DNA of 35,504 nt from an uncultured Uliginosibacterium sp. (GTDB taxonomy: Bacteria; Pseudomonadota; Gammaproteobacteria; Burkholderiales; Rhodocyclaceae), in NCBI GenBank assembly GCA_945957295.1, contig CAMFLH010000017.1, positions 1 through 35,504 on the forward strand. Reading direction: 5' to 3'. Of this stretch, positions 19,823 through 29,738 are shown in pieces (the first letter of the stretch is position 1; every line of letters begins with the position of its first letter). The notes beneath the pieces were generated by a model. That model was given only the letters and a program-made list of their open reading frames with translations. It was not told where the DNA came from and ran no database searches. The translations under genes were made by a program, and so were the position numbers.

Positions 19823-20292
19823 GGCTGCTGCGTGCCGGGGTGCTGCGAAGGCACCCCCGGCATACCGATCGCCGCTTCGACCGCCGCCAGATCGGCAACG
19901 CCCAACGGCGGAAACAGCGGGCGAACGGTGCTCGGCGCGTGGTTGGCGCGGTCGCCGTGGAACACGCCATGCACCATCAGCACTTCAGCCAGCGAAAGTC
20001 CGTCTTGCGGGCGGCGCGCGGTGCGCGTCATCGACGCCACATCCATCACGATCGACACGGCATGCAGGGCGTGTTCGTCCAGCCCTGTCTCGATGTAGCA
20101 AATCTGCCCCGCGCAGGGCAGTTCATCGGCGTAGCGGAAGCCGTGGCCGCGTAAGCGCAGGTGCAAGCCGAAGCGGCTGACGTGGTGGTAGTTGAATTCG
20201 GTCGCGCACTCCGTGCGCCCGAAGGCCGGGCCCCAGATCGATTCGATCAGGGCGGCGATTTCAAGCGTACGGGCGGCGTGGGTGGTCGGCAT
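19768..20292 (-). CDS. Hypothetical protein
   Basis: [63 protein letters not shown]; 3' end overlaps the convergent trpB2 gene by 55 bp. Confidence 0.55.
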   Translation of the reverse strand: MPTTHAARTLEIAALIESIWGPAFGRTECATEFNYHHVSRFGLHLRLRGHGFRYADELPCAGQICYIETGLDEHALHAVSIVMDVASMTRTARRPQDGLSLAEVLMVHGVFHGDRANHAPSTVRPLFPPLGVADLAAVEAAIGMPGVPSQHPGTQQPQATAGKPDKAIASSASS

Positions 20293-20432
20293 GGGGAATC
20301 GCTCCTTGGCGAGGGCCGCGCAATCGGGCGCGGGATCTGCCTTGCAGCTTAGGGCGCCGCTTGGGCCAGCCTTTGACCCTGCGGGCCTGCGCCTCGGAAC
20401 GGCCGCCGCCGACAAGCGAATGGCGCGACAGG

Positions 20433-21362
20433 TCAGGCGCGCGGCGTTTTGCGTGCGGCGCGGGTCGGGGCCGGCATCGCTTCGAGTGCCTGCGCGGCGC
20501 CCTCCACCAGCGCCGCGCTCAGCGTACTGACGAGCTCCGTCGCGAGGCCCCAGGTGTGCCAGTACAGCGGCACGGTCAGCGGTGTGTTCGGCGTGATGTC
20601 GACCAGGCTGCCGCTTGCCAAGGCCTGCGCGCACTGCACTTCTGGCAGCAGTCCGTAGCCGTAACCGAGCTGCGCGGCGGCGAGGAAGGCCTCGTAAGCC
20701 GGCACGAAGTGGTTGGGGAAGTAGGGTTCCTTGATCCGCAAATGCCGCCGCAGGTGTTCGGTCAGCAGCGCATCGCGCCGGTTGAACACCAGCGCGGGTG
20801 CGCGGTGGATTACCGTGCGGTCCAGCCCGCGCGGCAGGTAGCGGGCGATGAAGGCGGGCGAGGCGACGCAGCGGTAGCGCATCACACCCAGCGCCACCGA
20901 GCGGAAACCGTGCGCCGGCGCCGGGTCGGAACTGATCGAGCCGATTACCTCACCGTTACGCAACCATTCCTGCGTGTGTTCCTGATCGTCGACGACGAAG
21001 TCGAGCATCGCGGCGTTGCGTTCGGCCCACGGCGCGAGCGCAGGCAGCACCCAGGAGCCGAGGCTGTCGGCGTTCACCGCGATGCGCACGCGGCCACGCG
21101 ACACGGTTTCCAGCAGCTCTGGCCACACGTCCAGCGCCAGCAGCTGCGTTTGCCGCGCGAAGCGCAGCAGCGGCTGTGCTGCGGGCGTGGGCGTCACCGG
21201 GCGGGTCCGGAACAGCAGCGGCGCGCCGACCTGTTGTTCAAACTGCCGGATGCGTTGCGATACCGCGGATTGCGTGATGGACAGCGTGCGTGCGGCTTTC
21301 TCGAAACTGCCTTCGGTGACCACCGCTTCGAGGCACTCGAGCAGGGCGAAATCGATCTTCAT
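20433..21362 (-). CDS. argP: LysR-family regulator ArgP/LysG-like
   Basis: MKIDFALLECLEAVVTEGSFEKAARTLSITQSAVSQRIRQFEQQVGAPLLFRT; ArgP-like effector domain (VVDDQEHTQEWLRNGEVIGSISSDPAPAHGFRS). Confidence 0.88.
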   Translation of the reverse strand: MKIDFALLECLEAVVTEGSFEKAARTLSITQSAVSQRIRQFEQQVGAPLLFRTRPVTPTPAAQPLLRFARQTQLLALDVWPELLETVSRGRVRIAVNADSLGSWVLPALAPWAERNAAMLDFVVDDQEHTQEWLRNGEVIGSISSDPAPAHGFRSVALGVMRYRCVASPAFIARYLPRGLDRTVIHRAPALVFNRRDALLTEHLRRHLRIKEPYFPNHFVPAYEAFLAAAQLGYGYGLLPEVQCAQALASGSLVDITPNTPLTVPLYWHTWGLATELVSTLSAALVEGAAQALEAMPAPTRAARKTPRA

Positions 21363-21373
21363 TCGCCCAGTTT

Positions 21374-21418
21374 ATTAGGGCTGCTAATGCTTGTGCAAAC
21401 GCATCGGTATGGCTAATT
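21374..21418. promoter_or_regulatory. Putative ArgP operator, argP-proximal copy: ATTAG-N5-CTAAT-N24-CTAATT
   Basis: ATTAG 21374-21378, CTAAT 21384-21388, CTAATT 21413-21418; same spacing as 25495-25539. Confidence 0.65.
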
Positions 21419-21434
21419 GCGGCCGCGGCTGTGC

Positions 21435-23351
21435 TCAGTGCAGCTTGCGGTAAAGCGTGGTGCGGCTGATGCCGAGCCGGCGCGCGGCGGCCGATACATT
21501 GCCGCCGGCGTCGGCGAGCGCGCGGCGCACGGCTTCGCGTTCGATCTCGGCCAGTGCATCAGGTGCAGCGCTTACCGCGGCAGGCGTCGGTGGACGGGCG
21601 ATGTCCTCGCGCAGATCGTCGGGCAGATGTTCGAAGCCGACGGTGGTTTCGCCCTCGTCGAGCAGCGCCACCGCCACGCGCAGCGCGTTGTGCAACTGGC
21701 GCAGGTTGCCGGGCCACGCATAAGCGGCGAAGGCGCGCAGTACTTCGTCGTGAACACCGATTGCGCGGCCACCCGATACCTCGCGCAACAGGCGCGTCAC
21801 CAGTTGCGGCAAGTCGCTGCGCTCGCGCAGGGCCGGCAGTTGCAGCGCAAGGCCGTTGATGCGGTAGTACAGGTCTTCGCGGAAACCGCCAGCCGCTACT
21901 TCGTCGCGCAGCCGCCGGTGGGTGGCGCAGATCAGGCGCAGGTCCACCGCGACCGTACGGTCGCCACCCAGTGGGCTCACGCAGCGTTCCTGCAGCACCC
22001 GCAGCAGGCGGGCTTGCAGCGCCAGCGGCATGTCGCCGATTTCGTCGAGAAACAGCGTCCCGCCGTCGGCCTGCTGAATGCGACCGGTTGCGCCTTCGCG
22101 CCGCGCGCCGGTGAAGGCGCCGGGTTCGTAGCCGAACAGCTCGGATTCGATCAGCGATTCGGGGATCGCCGCGCAGTTCAGCGCGACAAACGGCGCGCCG
22201 CTGCGCGGCCCGGCTTCGTGCAGCGCTCGGGCCAGCATTTCCTTGCCGGCGCCGGATTCGCCCTGGATCAGGATCGGGATGTCATGCGCCAGCACCTTGC
22301 GCGCGCGGGCGACCAGCGCGGCCATCGTGGCGTCGCCGGCGGCAAGTTCGTCGAGATCCGGCGCATGGCGGCGCGGCAGCGGGGCGGCGCGAGGCCGCGT
22401 CGCCGCGGTGGTCGGCGTTGGTAGCTCGCCGCGCAGCCGTGCGTACACCCGCAGGCCGCCGCGGGCATCGAGTTCGTGCAACGCGGCCGGGTGGCGGCGG
22501 GCGCTGTCTAGCAGCCGGGCGAGGGGCTGCTCGAACAGTTGCGCGAAGCCAAGACCATCCAGCGCGCGCCGGCGCAAACCCAGTATCGCGAGTGCGGCCG
22601 GGTTGGCGCCGAGCACCGCACCGTCTTCGCGGATCGCGATGACGCCTTCGCCCAGCACGCCCACGTAGTCGACCTCCGGGTGGAAGGCGAGCAACAGGTG
22701 GCGAGAGAAATCGGCCTCGAACAGGCGTTGCTCGATCCACTGCGCGGCCATGCGCGCGAGGCCGAGCGTGTGGGGCTGGTAGGCGCGGTAGTCGCCGGAG
22801 ATGTCGAACACGCCGACGAGGCGGCCGGTGGGGTCGAACAAGGGTGCGGCACTGCAGGTGAGTTGCGTGTTGTGCGCGAGGAAGTGTTCGCCGCCGACGA
22901 TCTCCAGCGCGCGTGAGGTGGCGAGTACGGTGCCGATCGCGTTGGTGCCGCGCTGCGCTTCGCTCCAGTCCGCGCCGGGGCACAGCGCGACCCGCTCGGC
23001 GCGCGAGAGGAAATCGGCGTCGCCGAGCGAGCGCAGGATCAGCCCGTTGGCGTCGGCGAGGATCAGCGTCGAGGCGCTGTCGCGGATCTGCCGCGCGACG
23101 GTGTCGATCACCGGCTGCGCCAGCGCGATCAACTGGCCGTTGCGCTCATGCGCTTCGCGCAAGCGCGGCTGCGCGACCAGTGCTGGCGGCTTCGGCAGAT
23201 CGGGCGACAGGCCGGCGGCGCTGCTGCGCATCCAGGAGGCCAGCACCTCTTCGCCGACCAGCGTTTCGGGCGGTTCGCCCTGCACGAAGGCCATCTCGCG
23301 CGCCTGCGCGATGCGCTGGCGGTGAGCATCGAGCGTGGCGGGCAGGGGCAT
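21435..23351 (-). CDS. Sigma54-dependent activator, AcoR-like (GAF/PAS-AAA+-Fis)
   Basis: [62 protein letters not shown] loop intact; C-terminal Fis [24 protein letters not shown]. Confidence 0.93.
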   Translation of the reverse strand: MPLPATLDAHRQRIAQAREMAFVQGEPPETLVGEEVLASWMRSSAAGLSPDLPKPPALVAQPRLREAHERNGQLIALAQPVIDTVARQIRDSASTLILADANGLILRSLGDADFLSRAERVALCPGADWSEAQRGTNAIGTVLATSRALEIVGGEHFLAHNTQLTCSAAPLFDPTGRLVGVFDISGDYRAYQPHTLGLARMAAQWIEQRLFEADFSRHLLLAFHPEVDYVGVLGEGVIAIREDGAVLGANPAALAILGLRRRALDGLGFAQLFEQPLARLLDSARRHPAALHELDARGGLRVYARLRGELPTPTTAATRPRAAPLPRRHAPDLDELAAGDATMAALVARARKVLAHDIPILIQGESGAGKEMLARALHEAGPRSGAPFVALNCAAIPESLIESELFGYEPGAFTGARREGATGRIQQADGGTLFLDEIGDMPLALQARLLRVLQERCVSPLGGDRTVAVDLRLICATHRRLRDEVAAGGFREDLYYRINGLALQLPALRERSDLPQLVTRLLREVSGGRAIGVHDEVLRAFAAYAWPGNLRQLHNALRVAVALLDEGETTVGFEHLPDDLREDIARPPTPAAVSAAPDALAEIEREAVRRALADAGGNVSAAARRLGISRTTLYRKLH

Positions 23352-23491
23352 CGGATCACCTCGTGGCGGATCGGGAGCGCGCAGCATGGTCGGTCAAACC
23401 TTCGCGCAGCTTACGAGTCCGCGCCCGCACTGCCTCGGCCGCCTTCGGTTGGGCTGCCTCGCGCGCGTCGCGCGGATCGATGACTGCAGTT

Positions 23492-23520
23492 CAAAAAAGC
23501 GGGGCGACAAGTCGCCCCGC
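23492..23520 (-). terminator. Rho-independent terminator downstream of the aldehyde dehydrogenase gene
   Basis: Minus strand GCGGGGCGAC-TT-GTCGCCCCGC followed by TTTTTTG: perfect 10-bp stem plus a U tract. Confidence 0.9.
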
Positions 23521-23683
23521 AAGGGAAGGATGGAGCTTCCCGATTCGAATCGGACCTGCATCAGAACGTTGCGATCGGCGTAACGAGCGGCCCGAGGTCG
23601 AAGTGAGAAGCGCAGCCGTACATCCGGTACGGCGAGCATCGCAGCTTCGAGATCGGGTCGCGCAGTAGCCGAGCGATGCGTTC

Positions 23684-25204
<1,521 letters not shown>

Positions 25205-25262
25205 GGTCTGTCTCCTCCTGTTGTAGGTGTGCGGGCGATTGCTTCGCCTCGGAGAAGCCTTC

Positions 25263-25279
25263 TGCAGCGCCCGTGCCAG
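25263..25279 (-). promoter_or_regulatory. Sigma54 (-24/-12) promoter of the aldehyde dehydrogenase gene
   Basis: Minus strand CTGGCACGGGCGCTGCA: GG-N10-GC spacing with a perfect TGGCACG -24 box; about 60 nt upstream of the start codon. Confidence 0.8.
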
Positions 25280-25380
25280 GCTTCGTGGCGGCGTTGCCGG
25301 ATCGCGCGCAAACCCAATCCGCGCGGGCTTCTCAAGCAAACCGGAGTGAACGCACCGTTGTGGGCGACAGGTGCCCCAAG

Positions 25381-25419
25381 TGTCCAGTTTTGAAACACAG
25401 GCTGTTCCAGGGCGGAACA
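25381..25419. promoter_or_regulatory. Tandem upstream activating dyads for the sigma54 activator
   Basis: TGTTCC-AGGGC-GGAACA (25403-25419) and a related TGTCCAGTTTTGAAACA (25381-25397), centres 22 bp apart. Confidence 0.6.
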
Positions 25420-25494
25420 CCTGATGTGCTGGAACTCGCGCGTCGCTGCACCGAGCGACGGCGCACGCGGGCCCAAAGAAGGCCGATTTTGATT

Positions 25495-25539
25495 ATTAGC
25501 GTTGCTAATGATTGATCTGTAAATTTCAGATCGCTAATT
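25495..25539. promoter_or_regulatory. Putative ArgP operator, lysE-proximal copy: ATTAG-N5-CTAAT-N24-CTAATT
   Basis: ATTAG 25495-25499, CTAAT 25505-25509, CTAATT 25534-25539. Confidence 0.7.
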
Positions 25540-25724
25540 CGATGCTGCTTTGGCCGCTATCCTTTGTCTCGCGGTCCGACAAAGGTTCCGCGAGTGCCCA
25601 CGCAGTCGATACGTCCGCACACCGACCCGGTGCCGGTCGCAGCGTTGCCGCCTCTCCTTGCTGCCTCGCGCGGCTGCGGGCGTATCGACGGGCCTCGATA
25701 ACAAGCAGAGCGATCAGGTGCAGC

Positions 25725-26327
25725 ATGAACACCCACGTCATCCTTCAAGGTTTCCTCGTCACCGCCGGCCTTATCATGGCGATCGGCGCGCAGAACGCGC
25801 ATGTACTGAAGATGGGCCTTACGCGACAGCATGTGCTGCCGACGATCCTGGTCTGCGCGCTGTCCGATGCCTTCCTGATCGGGCTTGGCGTGACCGGCAT
25901 GGGCAAGGTGATCGAGCACTTCCCGGTGGCGGTGGAAGTGGCGACCTGGGGCGGCGCGGCCTTCCTGTTGTGGTACGGCCTGCGCTCACTGCGCTCGGCC
26001 TTCAGCTCGCACGCGCTGACGCCGACCGACGCACCGCCGATGCCGCTGAAGCAGGCAATCGTGCTGGTGCTCGGCTTCACCTACCTGAATCCGCATGCCT
26101 ATCTCGATACGATCGTGCTGATTGGTTCGATCGGCGGGCGTGAGCATGGGCTGGACCGCGTCGGCTTCTGGCTCGGCTGCATTGCCGCGTCGGTCAGCTG
26201 GTTCATGCTGCTCGGCTACGGTGCGCGCTGGCTCGCTCCGCTGTTCGCCAAGCCGGCGTCGTGGCGGGTGCTCGACGCGATGATCGGCGTTGGCATGGGG
26301 ATCATCGCGATCTCGCTGCTGCGCTGA
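25725..26327 (+). CDS. LysE/ArgO family basic amino acid exporter
   Basis: LQGFLVTAGLIMAIGAQNAHVLKMGLTRQHVLPTILVCALSDAFLIGLGVTGMG; GFTYLNPHAYLDTIVLIGSIG. Confidence 0.93.
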   Translation: MNTHVILQGFLVTAGLIMAIGAQNAHVLKMGLTRQHVLPTILVCALSDAFLIGLGVTGMGKVIEHFPVAVEVATWGGAAFLLWYGLRSLRSAFSSHALTPTDAPPMPLKQAIVLVLGFTYLNPHAYLDTIVLIGSIGGREHGLDRVGFWLGCIAASVSWFMLLGYGARWLAPLFAKPASWRVLDAMIGVGMGIIAISLLR

Positions 26328-26366
26328 ACCGCCGGGGCGCGGCGGCACCCCGGCGTCCGCTGCGCA

Positions 26367-27038
26367 TCAGGCCTGCGCTGACAGCAGGCTCGCGACGGCG
26401 GCGCTGTTCTGCTCGCTGCCGAAATTGCCGTAGGCGTGTGCCAGTTGCAGGATCTTCGCCATCAACTGCGCTTCGCTGTTGGCCTGCGCGTTGGTGCTGC
26501 TGGTATCGGTGCTGCTGCTGTCGCTGGTCTTCGTCGATTTGTCGTAGGCCATCGCTTCCTTGAAGCTGACCTTGCCGTCGCCATCGGTGTCCGCCTTGTC
26601 GAAGTTGCTGACGATCTTGTTCAGCAATTCAGAGCGCTTGCTGTCGCTACTGCCGATTTCCTCGAGCTGGCTGCTCAGTTGGTCTTTCGTGAAGCCGGCG
26701 TCGTCCCTCGGCGGCGGGGGCGGCATGCCACCTGCGCCGCCGGGCCCACCTGCGCCACCCATGCGTGAGCTCATCAATTGCTGATCGAGCTGCGCGGCGA
26801 GGTTTTCGATCGCGGTGGAGAACTCGTCCTTGGTGACCTTGCCGTCGCTGTCGCTGTCGAATTGTTTGAATACTTCAGCGGCGTCGATATCGCTGCGCTT
26901 GCCACGCGCCTGGTCGACCAGGCTGAACGCGGTCGTCAGGTCATCTTGCGAGATGTAGCCCTGCTGGCGGGTATCGATCTTCGAAAACAGCGCGCTGGCG
27001 AACTGGCTGGCGCCGGATGAAATGCCACTGATGCTCAT
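26367..27038 (-). CDS. EF-hand calcium-binding protein with a Gly/Pro-rich linker (XopAW-like family)
   Basis: Canonical loops DSDSDGKVTKDE and DTDGDGKVSFKE, a degenerate DTRQQGYISQDD, linker GGAGGPGGAGGMPPPPPRDD. Confidence 0.85.
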   Translation of the reverse strand: MSISGISSGASQFASALFSKIDTRQQGYISQDDLTTAFSLVDQARGKRSDIDAAEVFKQFDSDSDGKVTKDEFSTAIENLAAQLDQQLMSSRMGGAGGPGGAGGMPPPPPRDDAGFTKDQLSSQLEEIGSSDSKRSELLNKIVSNFDKADTDGDGKVSFKEAMAYDKSTKTSDSSSTDTSSTNAQANSEAQLMAKILQLAHAYGNFGSEQNSAAVASLLSAQA

Positions 27039-27270
27039 GGTGTGCTCCTCCGTGTAGGTTGCCGCGCCTGCGATGGGCGGCCGCTGCCGGCCGGGCAGTC
27101 ATGACCTGTACACGCCAGTTCCACACCAGAATGCAGTCATGGTTATTACCAGATGCGTACGGCGCAGTTGCAGTTGGCGCGAGGTTTTTGGCGGAAGGGT
27201 GGAGCGGAGAGGGAGCGTTTGGGCGCGCGGAGGCGGCAAGATCTGCCGCGGTGCCGGCAAGAAGATGTGG

Positions 27271-27296
27271 CCCCCGGCAGACGGTGCCGCCGGGGG
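27271..27296. terminator. Candidate hairpin terminator downstream of the crcB-DUF190 operon
   Basis: CCCCCGGC-N10-GCCGGGGG, just past the DUF190 stop; no U tract. Confidence 0.4.
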
Positions 27297-27303
27297 CGGT
27301 CGA

Positions 27304-27618
27304 TCAATCGGCGGTGCTGCCGAATTCCACCGGGATGCGCACGTAGAAGAGCTTGATCCCCTCTTCACGCACGCGCGCCATCATACGGTCCGCGTCTTCG
27401 GGCGATACGGCCATCGACACTTCCACCGGTTGGTCGGCGAGTTCGAAGAAATGCGCCGCGTGCAGCCGCCCGGCGCGGCCGAATCCTTCCGCAGCATGCA
27501 GCAGGGTTGCGCCGGAAACGCCCAGTCGGCGCGCCTCATCGAGCAACCACTCGGCGAGCGGGCGGCCGTGGTGCTTGCGGTTCTGTTCGGTGTAGAAGTT
27601 CAGCAGCACGCCTTGCAT
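27304..27618 (-). CDS. DUF190 family protein
   Basis: MQGVLLNFYTEQNRKHHGRPLAEWLLDEARRLGVSGATLLHAAEGFGRAGRLHAAHFFELADQPVEV; sits directly after crcB. Confidence 0.9.
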   Translation of the reverse strand: MQGVLLNFYTEQNRKHHGRPLAEWLLDEARRLGVSGATLLHAAEGFGRAGRLHAAHFFELADQPVEVSMAVSPEDADRMMARVREEGIKLFYVRIPVEFGSTAD

Positions 27619-27628
27619 GGTGGCCTCC

Positions 27629-28012
27629 TTACAAGCGTTTGAGCAGCCCGACGCTGGCCATGCCGGCGAGCGTCATCAACAGCGAACCGGCCACATGGAT
27701 CGACATGGCGCCGAGCGCCCACGCTAGCCTGCCTTGTTGCAGTAGCGTGGTGACTTCGGCCGAGAAGGTCGAGAAGGTGGTCAGGCCGCCGAGAAAGCCG
27801 GTGATCACGAATAGCCGCCATTCCGGGGCCAGGCCGGGCTGATCGGCGAAGAACACGATCGCGACGCCGATCAGGTAGCCGCCGATCAGGTTGGCCGCCA
27901 GCGTGCCCGGCGGCACGGTCGGGAACAGCGCGTTCAGCGAGGTACCGAGCAGCCAGCGCAAGACCGCGCCGGCAGCGGCACCAAGGCTGATCGCAAGAAT
28001 CGAATACAGCAT
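27629..28012 (-). CDS. crcB: Fluoride ion transporter CrcB/Fluc
   Basis: [42 protein letters not shown] ... [19 protein letters not shown]. Confidence 0.95.
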   Translation of the reverse strand: MLYSILAISLGAAAGAVLRWLLGTSLNALFPTVPPGTLAANLIGGYLIGVAIVFFADQPGLAPEWRLFVITGFLGGLTTFSTFSAEVTTLLQQGRLAWALGAMSIHVAGSLLMTLAGMASVGLLKRL

Positions 28013-28199
28013 GCAAGCTCCGTCAGATCGGGTCCGTACCACGCGGCCCCAGCGCCGATTGTACTGCGGTGCTTCGCGCTGCAGGCTTGCGGGGCAAGGC
28101 GGCAGGCGGCATACTCCGGCCCCGGTCGGCAGATCACCGAGGCGTCGCCCCCGCAAGGGAAGCTAAACCTGCCACGTACCACACCCTGACGCGCGTCCT

Positions 28200-28249
28200 G
28201 TGCCGCGTCGGAACGGCGACCACCGACACCCCGCATATGGGGCCGGCAC
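28200..28249 (+). ncRNA. Candidate structured 5' leader (three-way junction) of the DUF2087 gene
   Basis: P1 GTGCCG/CGGCAC (28200-28205/28244-28249), P2 GTCGG/CCGAC (28207-28211/28223-28227), P3 CCCC/GGGG (28229-28232/28239-28242); all Watson-Crick. Confidence 0.4.
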
Positions 28250-28265
28250 GATGAAAGGATTGATC

Positions 28266-28814
28266 GTGTCCCGTACTACCCTGCCTTACTACGCCGACGA
28301 CATCTCTGCGCTCGCCCGTTCGCTCGCACGCCAGCTCGCCGAGCTCGACGGCCCGCCCGGGCATCTGCAGCTACTCAATGCGCTGTCGCGAGCCACCGGC
28401 TACCGCAACTACCAGAGCTACCGCGCCGAACATCGCCACTCGGTGCCGACCGCGCGCCCGCAACCCGAAGCACCGCCTCCGCCGAAGGACCACACCGCGC
28501 TGCTGCGCTACTTCGATGTGGGCGGCCGTCTGCTGCGATGGCCAACCAAGGCCGGCCATCGTTTGCCATGCGTGCTGGGCGTGTGGGCGCAACTACCGGC
28601 GCGCATCGCGATGAACGAGCGCGAGGTGAACGGCTGGATCCAGGCGGCGCTGGGCTTCGAGGACTATGTGCTGATCCGGCGTGAGCTGGTGAACCACGGG
28701 CTGCTGGCCCGTACGCCGGATGGCCGCGTCTATCGCCGCGTCGAGCAACCGGTACCGGAAGCCCATGCGGCGCTGGTGTCGGACATCTGCCGCCGCGCGC
28801 GACCGAGCGCGTGA
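28266..28814 (+). CDS. DUF2087 domain protein with N-terminal glyoxalase-superfamily-associated segment
   Basis: NALSRATGYRNYQSYRAEH; ALLRYFDVGGRLLRWPTKAGHRLPCVL ... EREVNGWIQAALGFEDYVLIRRELVNHGLLARTPDGRVYRR. GTG start preceded by AAGGA-N6; alternative ATG at 28251. Confidence 0.8.
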   Translation: MSRTTLPYYADDISALARSLARQLAELDGPPGHLQLLNALSRATGYRNYQSYRAEHRHSVPTARPQPEAPPPPKDHTALLRYFDVGGRLLRWPTKAGHRLPCVLGVWAQLPARIAMNEREVNGWIQAALGFEDYVLIRRELVNHGLLARTPDGRVYRRVEQPVPEAHAALVSDICRRARPSA

Positions 28815-28815
28815 T

Positions 28816-29115
28816 CTAGTCGTGTGGCGCCTTGCGCGCTTCCGTGATCGCCTCGATTTGCGTCAGCAACTCGAGGCGATCGTGCCGCGCCACATCGCGC
28901 CAGTCGCGCCCTTCGAGCGCGCCGACCAGCGCCCACAGCAGATTTAGGCTTGCGGGCTGGCCGCAGCGCCGCACGTCGTCCCATGCGCGCACGGCGCCGC
29001 GCGCCAACAGGTCCGCGATCGAGTGAATGCCCGCCGCAGCCAGCATCTCGCGCGAGCGCGGACCAAGGTTGCGCAAGGCATCAGGCGTGGCATCGGGCAA
29101 AGCTGTGGGTGACAT
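28816..29115 (-). CDS. TfoX C-terminal domain protein
   Basis: LRNLGPRSREMLAAAGIHSIADLLARGAVRAWDDVRRCGQPASLNLLWALVGALEGRDWRDV. Confidence 0.9.
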   Translation of the reverse strand: MSPTALPDATPDALRNLGPRSREMLAAAGIHSIADLLARGAVRAWDDVRRCGQPASLNLLWALVGALEGRDWRDVARHDRLELLTQIEAITEARKAPHD

Positions 29116-29149
29116 GGCCGCAGTTTAGGCGGCAAATTGCCTTGCTGCC

Positions 29150-29198
29150 CCGACCGCATTGATCGCTCGATGTAAGGTTTGCGGTCGGACTCCGGTCT
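29150..29198 (+). promoter_or_regulatory. Candidate ECF-type promoter overlapped by a perfect 9-bp inverted repeat
   Basis: CCGACCGCA (29150-29158) / TGCGGTCGG (29180-29188) around TGTAAGGTTT (29171-29180), with CGGTCT at 29193-29198. Confidence 0.4.
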
Positions 29199-29225
29199 GC
29201 TCGAGCGGAACCTACTGGAAGCGCC

Positions 29226-29738
29226 ATGCTGCTAATGCTTCGCCAACGCCATTTCGAACGTGTGGTCCGTGCTTACAGTGCGGACCTATACCGCTTCGCG
29301 TTCTGGCTCTGCCGCGACCGCTTCGTTGCCGAGGAGCTGGTGCAGGAGACCTGCACCCGCGCGTGGAACGCGTGGGAAAGCCTGCGCGACAAGGATAATC
29401 CGAAGCCCTGGCTGCTACAGATCCTGCGCAACGAGCATGCACGGCTCTACGAGCGCAAGCAGTTCGACTATGCCGACGAAGCGCCGGAAGATCTCGACCT
29501 GCCGGCCGAGCATTCGCCAATCGCGCTCTACGAAATGGAGCAGTTGATCGGCAGCTTGCCGCTATCGCTGCGCGAGCCCTTTCTGCTACAGACCCTGGGC
29601 GGATTCTCGTGTGCAGAAATCGCTCAGCAACTGGAAACCACCGAAGGGGCCATCATGGTCAGGCTGACCCGCGCGCGCCAGGCGCTGCGCGGTTTGCTGG
29701 AGGGCACGCCGGCCGATCAGAAAAGAGGACAAGCATGA
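29226..29738 (+). CDS. ECF-family RNA polymerase sigma factor
   Basis: YSADLYRFAFWLCRDRFVAEELVQETCTRAWNAWESLRDKDNPKPWLLQILRNEHAR; sigma4 FSCAEIAQQLETTEGAIMVRLTRARQALR. Confidence 0.93.
   Translation: MLLMLRQRHFERVVRAYSADLYRFAFWLCRDRFVAEELVQETCTRAWNAWESLRDKDNPKPWLLQILRNEHARLYERKQFDYADEAPEDLDLPAEHSPIALYEMEQLIGSLPLSLREPFLLQTLGGFSCAEIAQQLETTEGAIMVRLTRARQALRGLLEGTPADQKRGQA

Noticed and set aside
21435-23387. Long opposite-strand ORFs across high-GC genes (e.g. 21417-22424, 23810-24955, 7210-9135)
   Set aside because: Typical high-GC shadow ORFs: Arg/Pro/Ala/His-rich translations without family signatures, opposite strong CDSs.
23530-23560. tRNA T-arm-like TTCGAATC near 23545
   Set aside because: It is the centre of a 14-bp palindrome; no acceptor, D or anticodon arms could be assembled on either strand.
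25561-25594. H-type pseudoknot in the lysE leader
   Set aside because: The connecting loops (0 and 2 nt) are too short to span stems of 6-8 bp; alternative hairpins are more plausible.
28013-28160. Fluoride (crcB-motif) riboswitch upstream of crcB
   Set aside because: GC-rich hairpins exist, but I could not match the conserved fluoride aptamer core on the minus strand; needs an Infernal/Rfam search.
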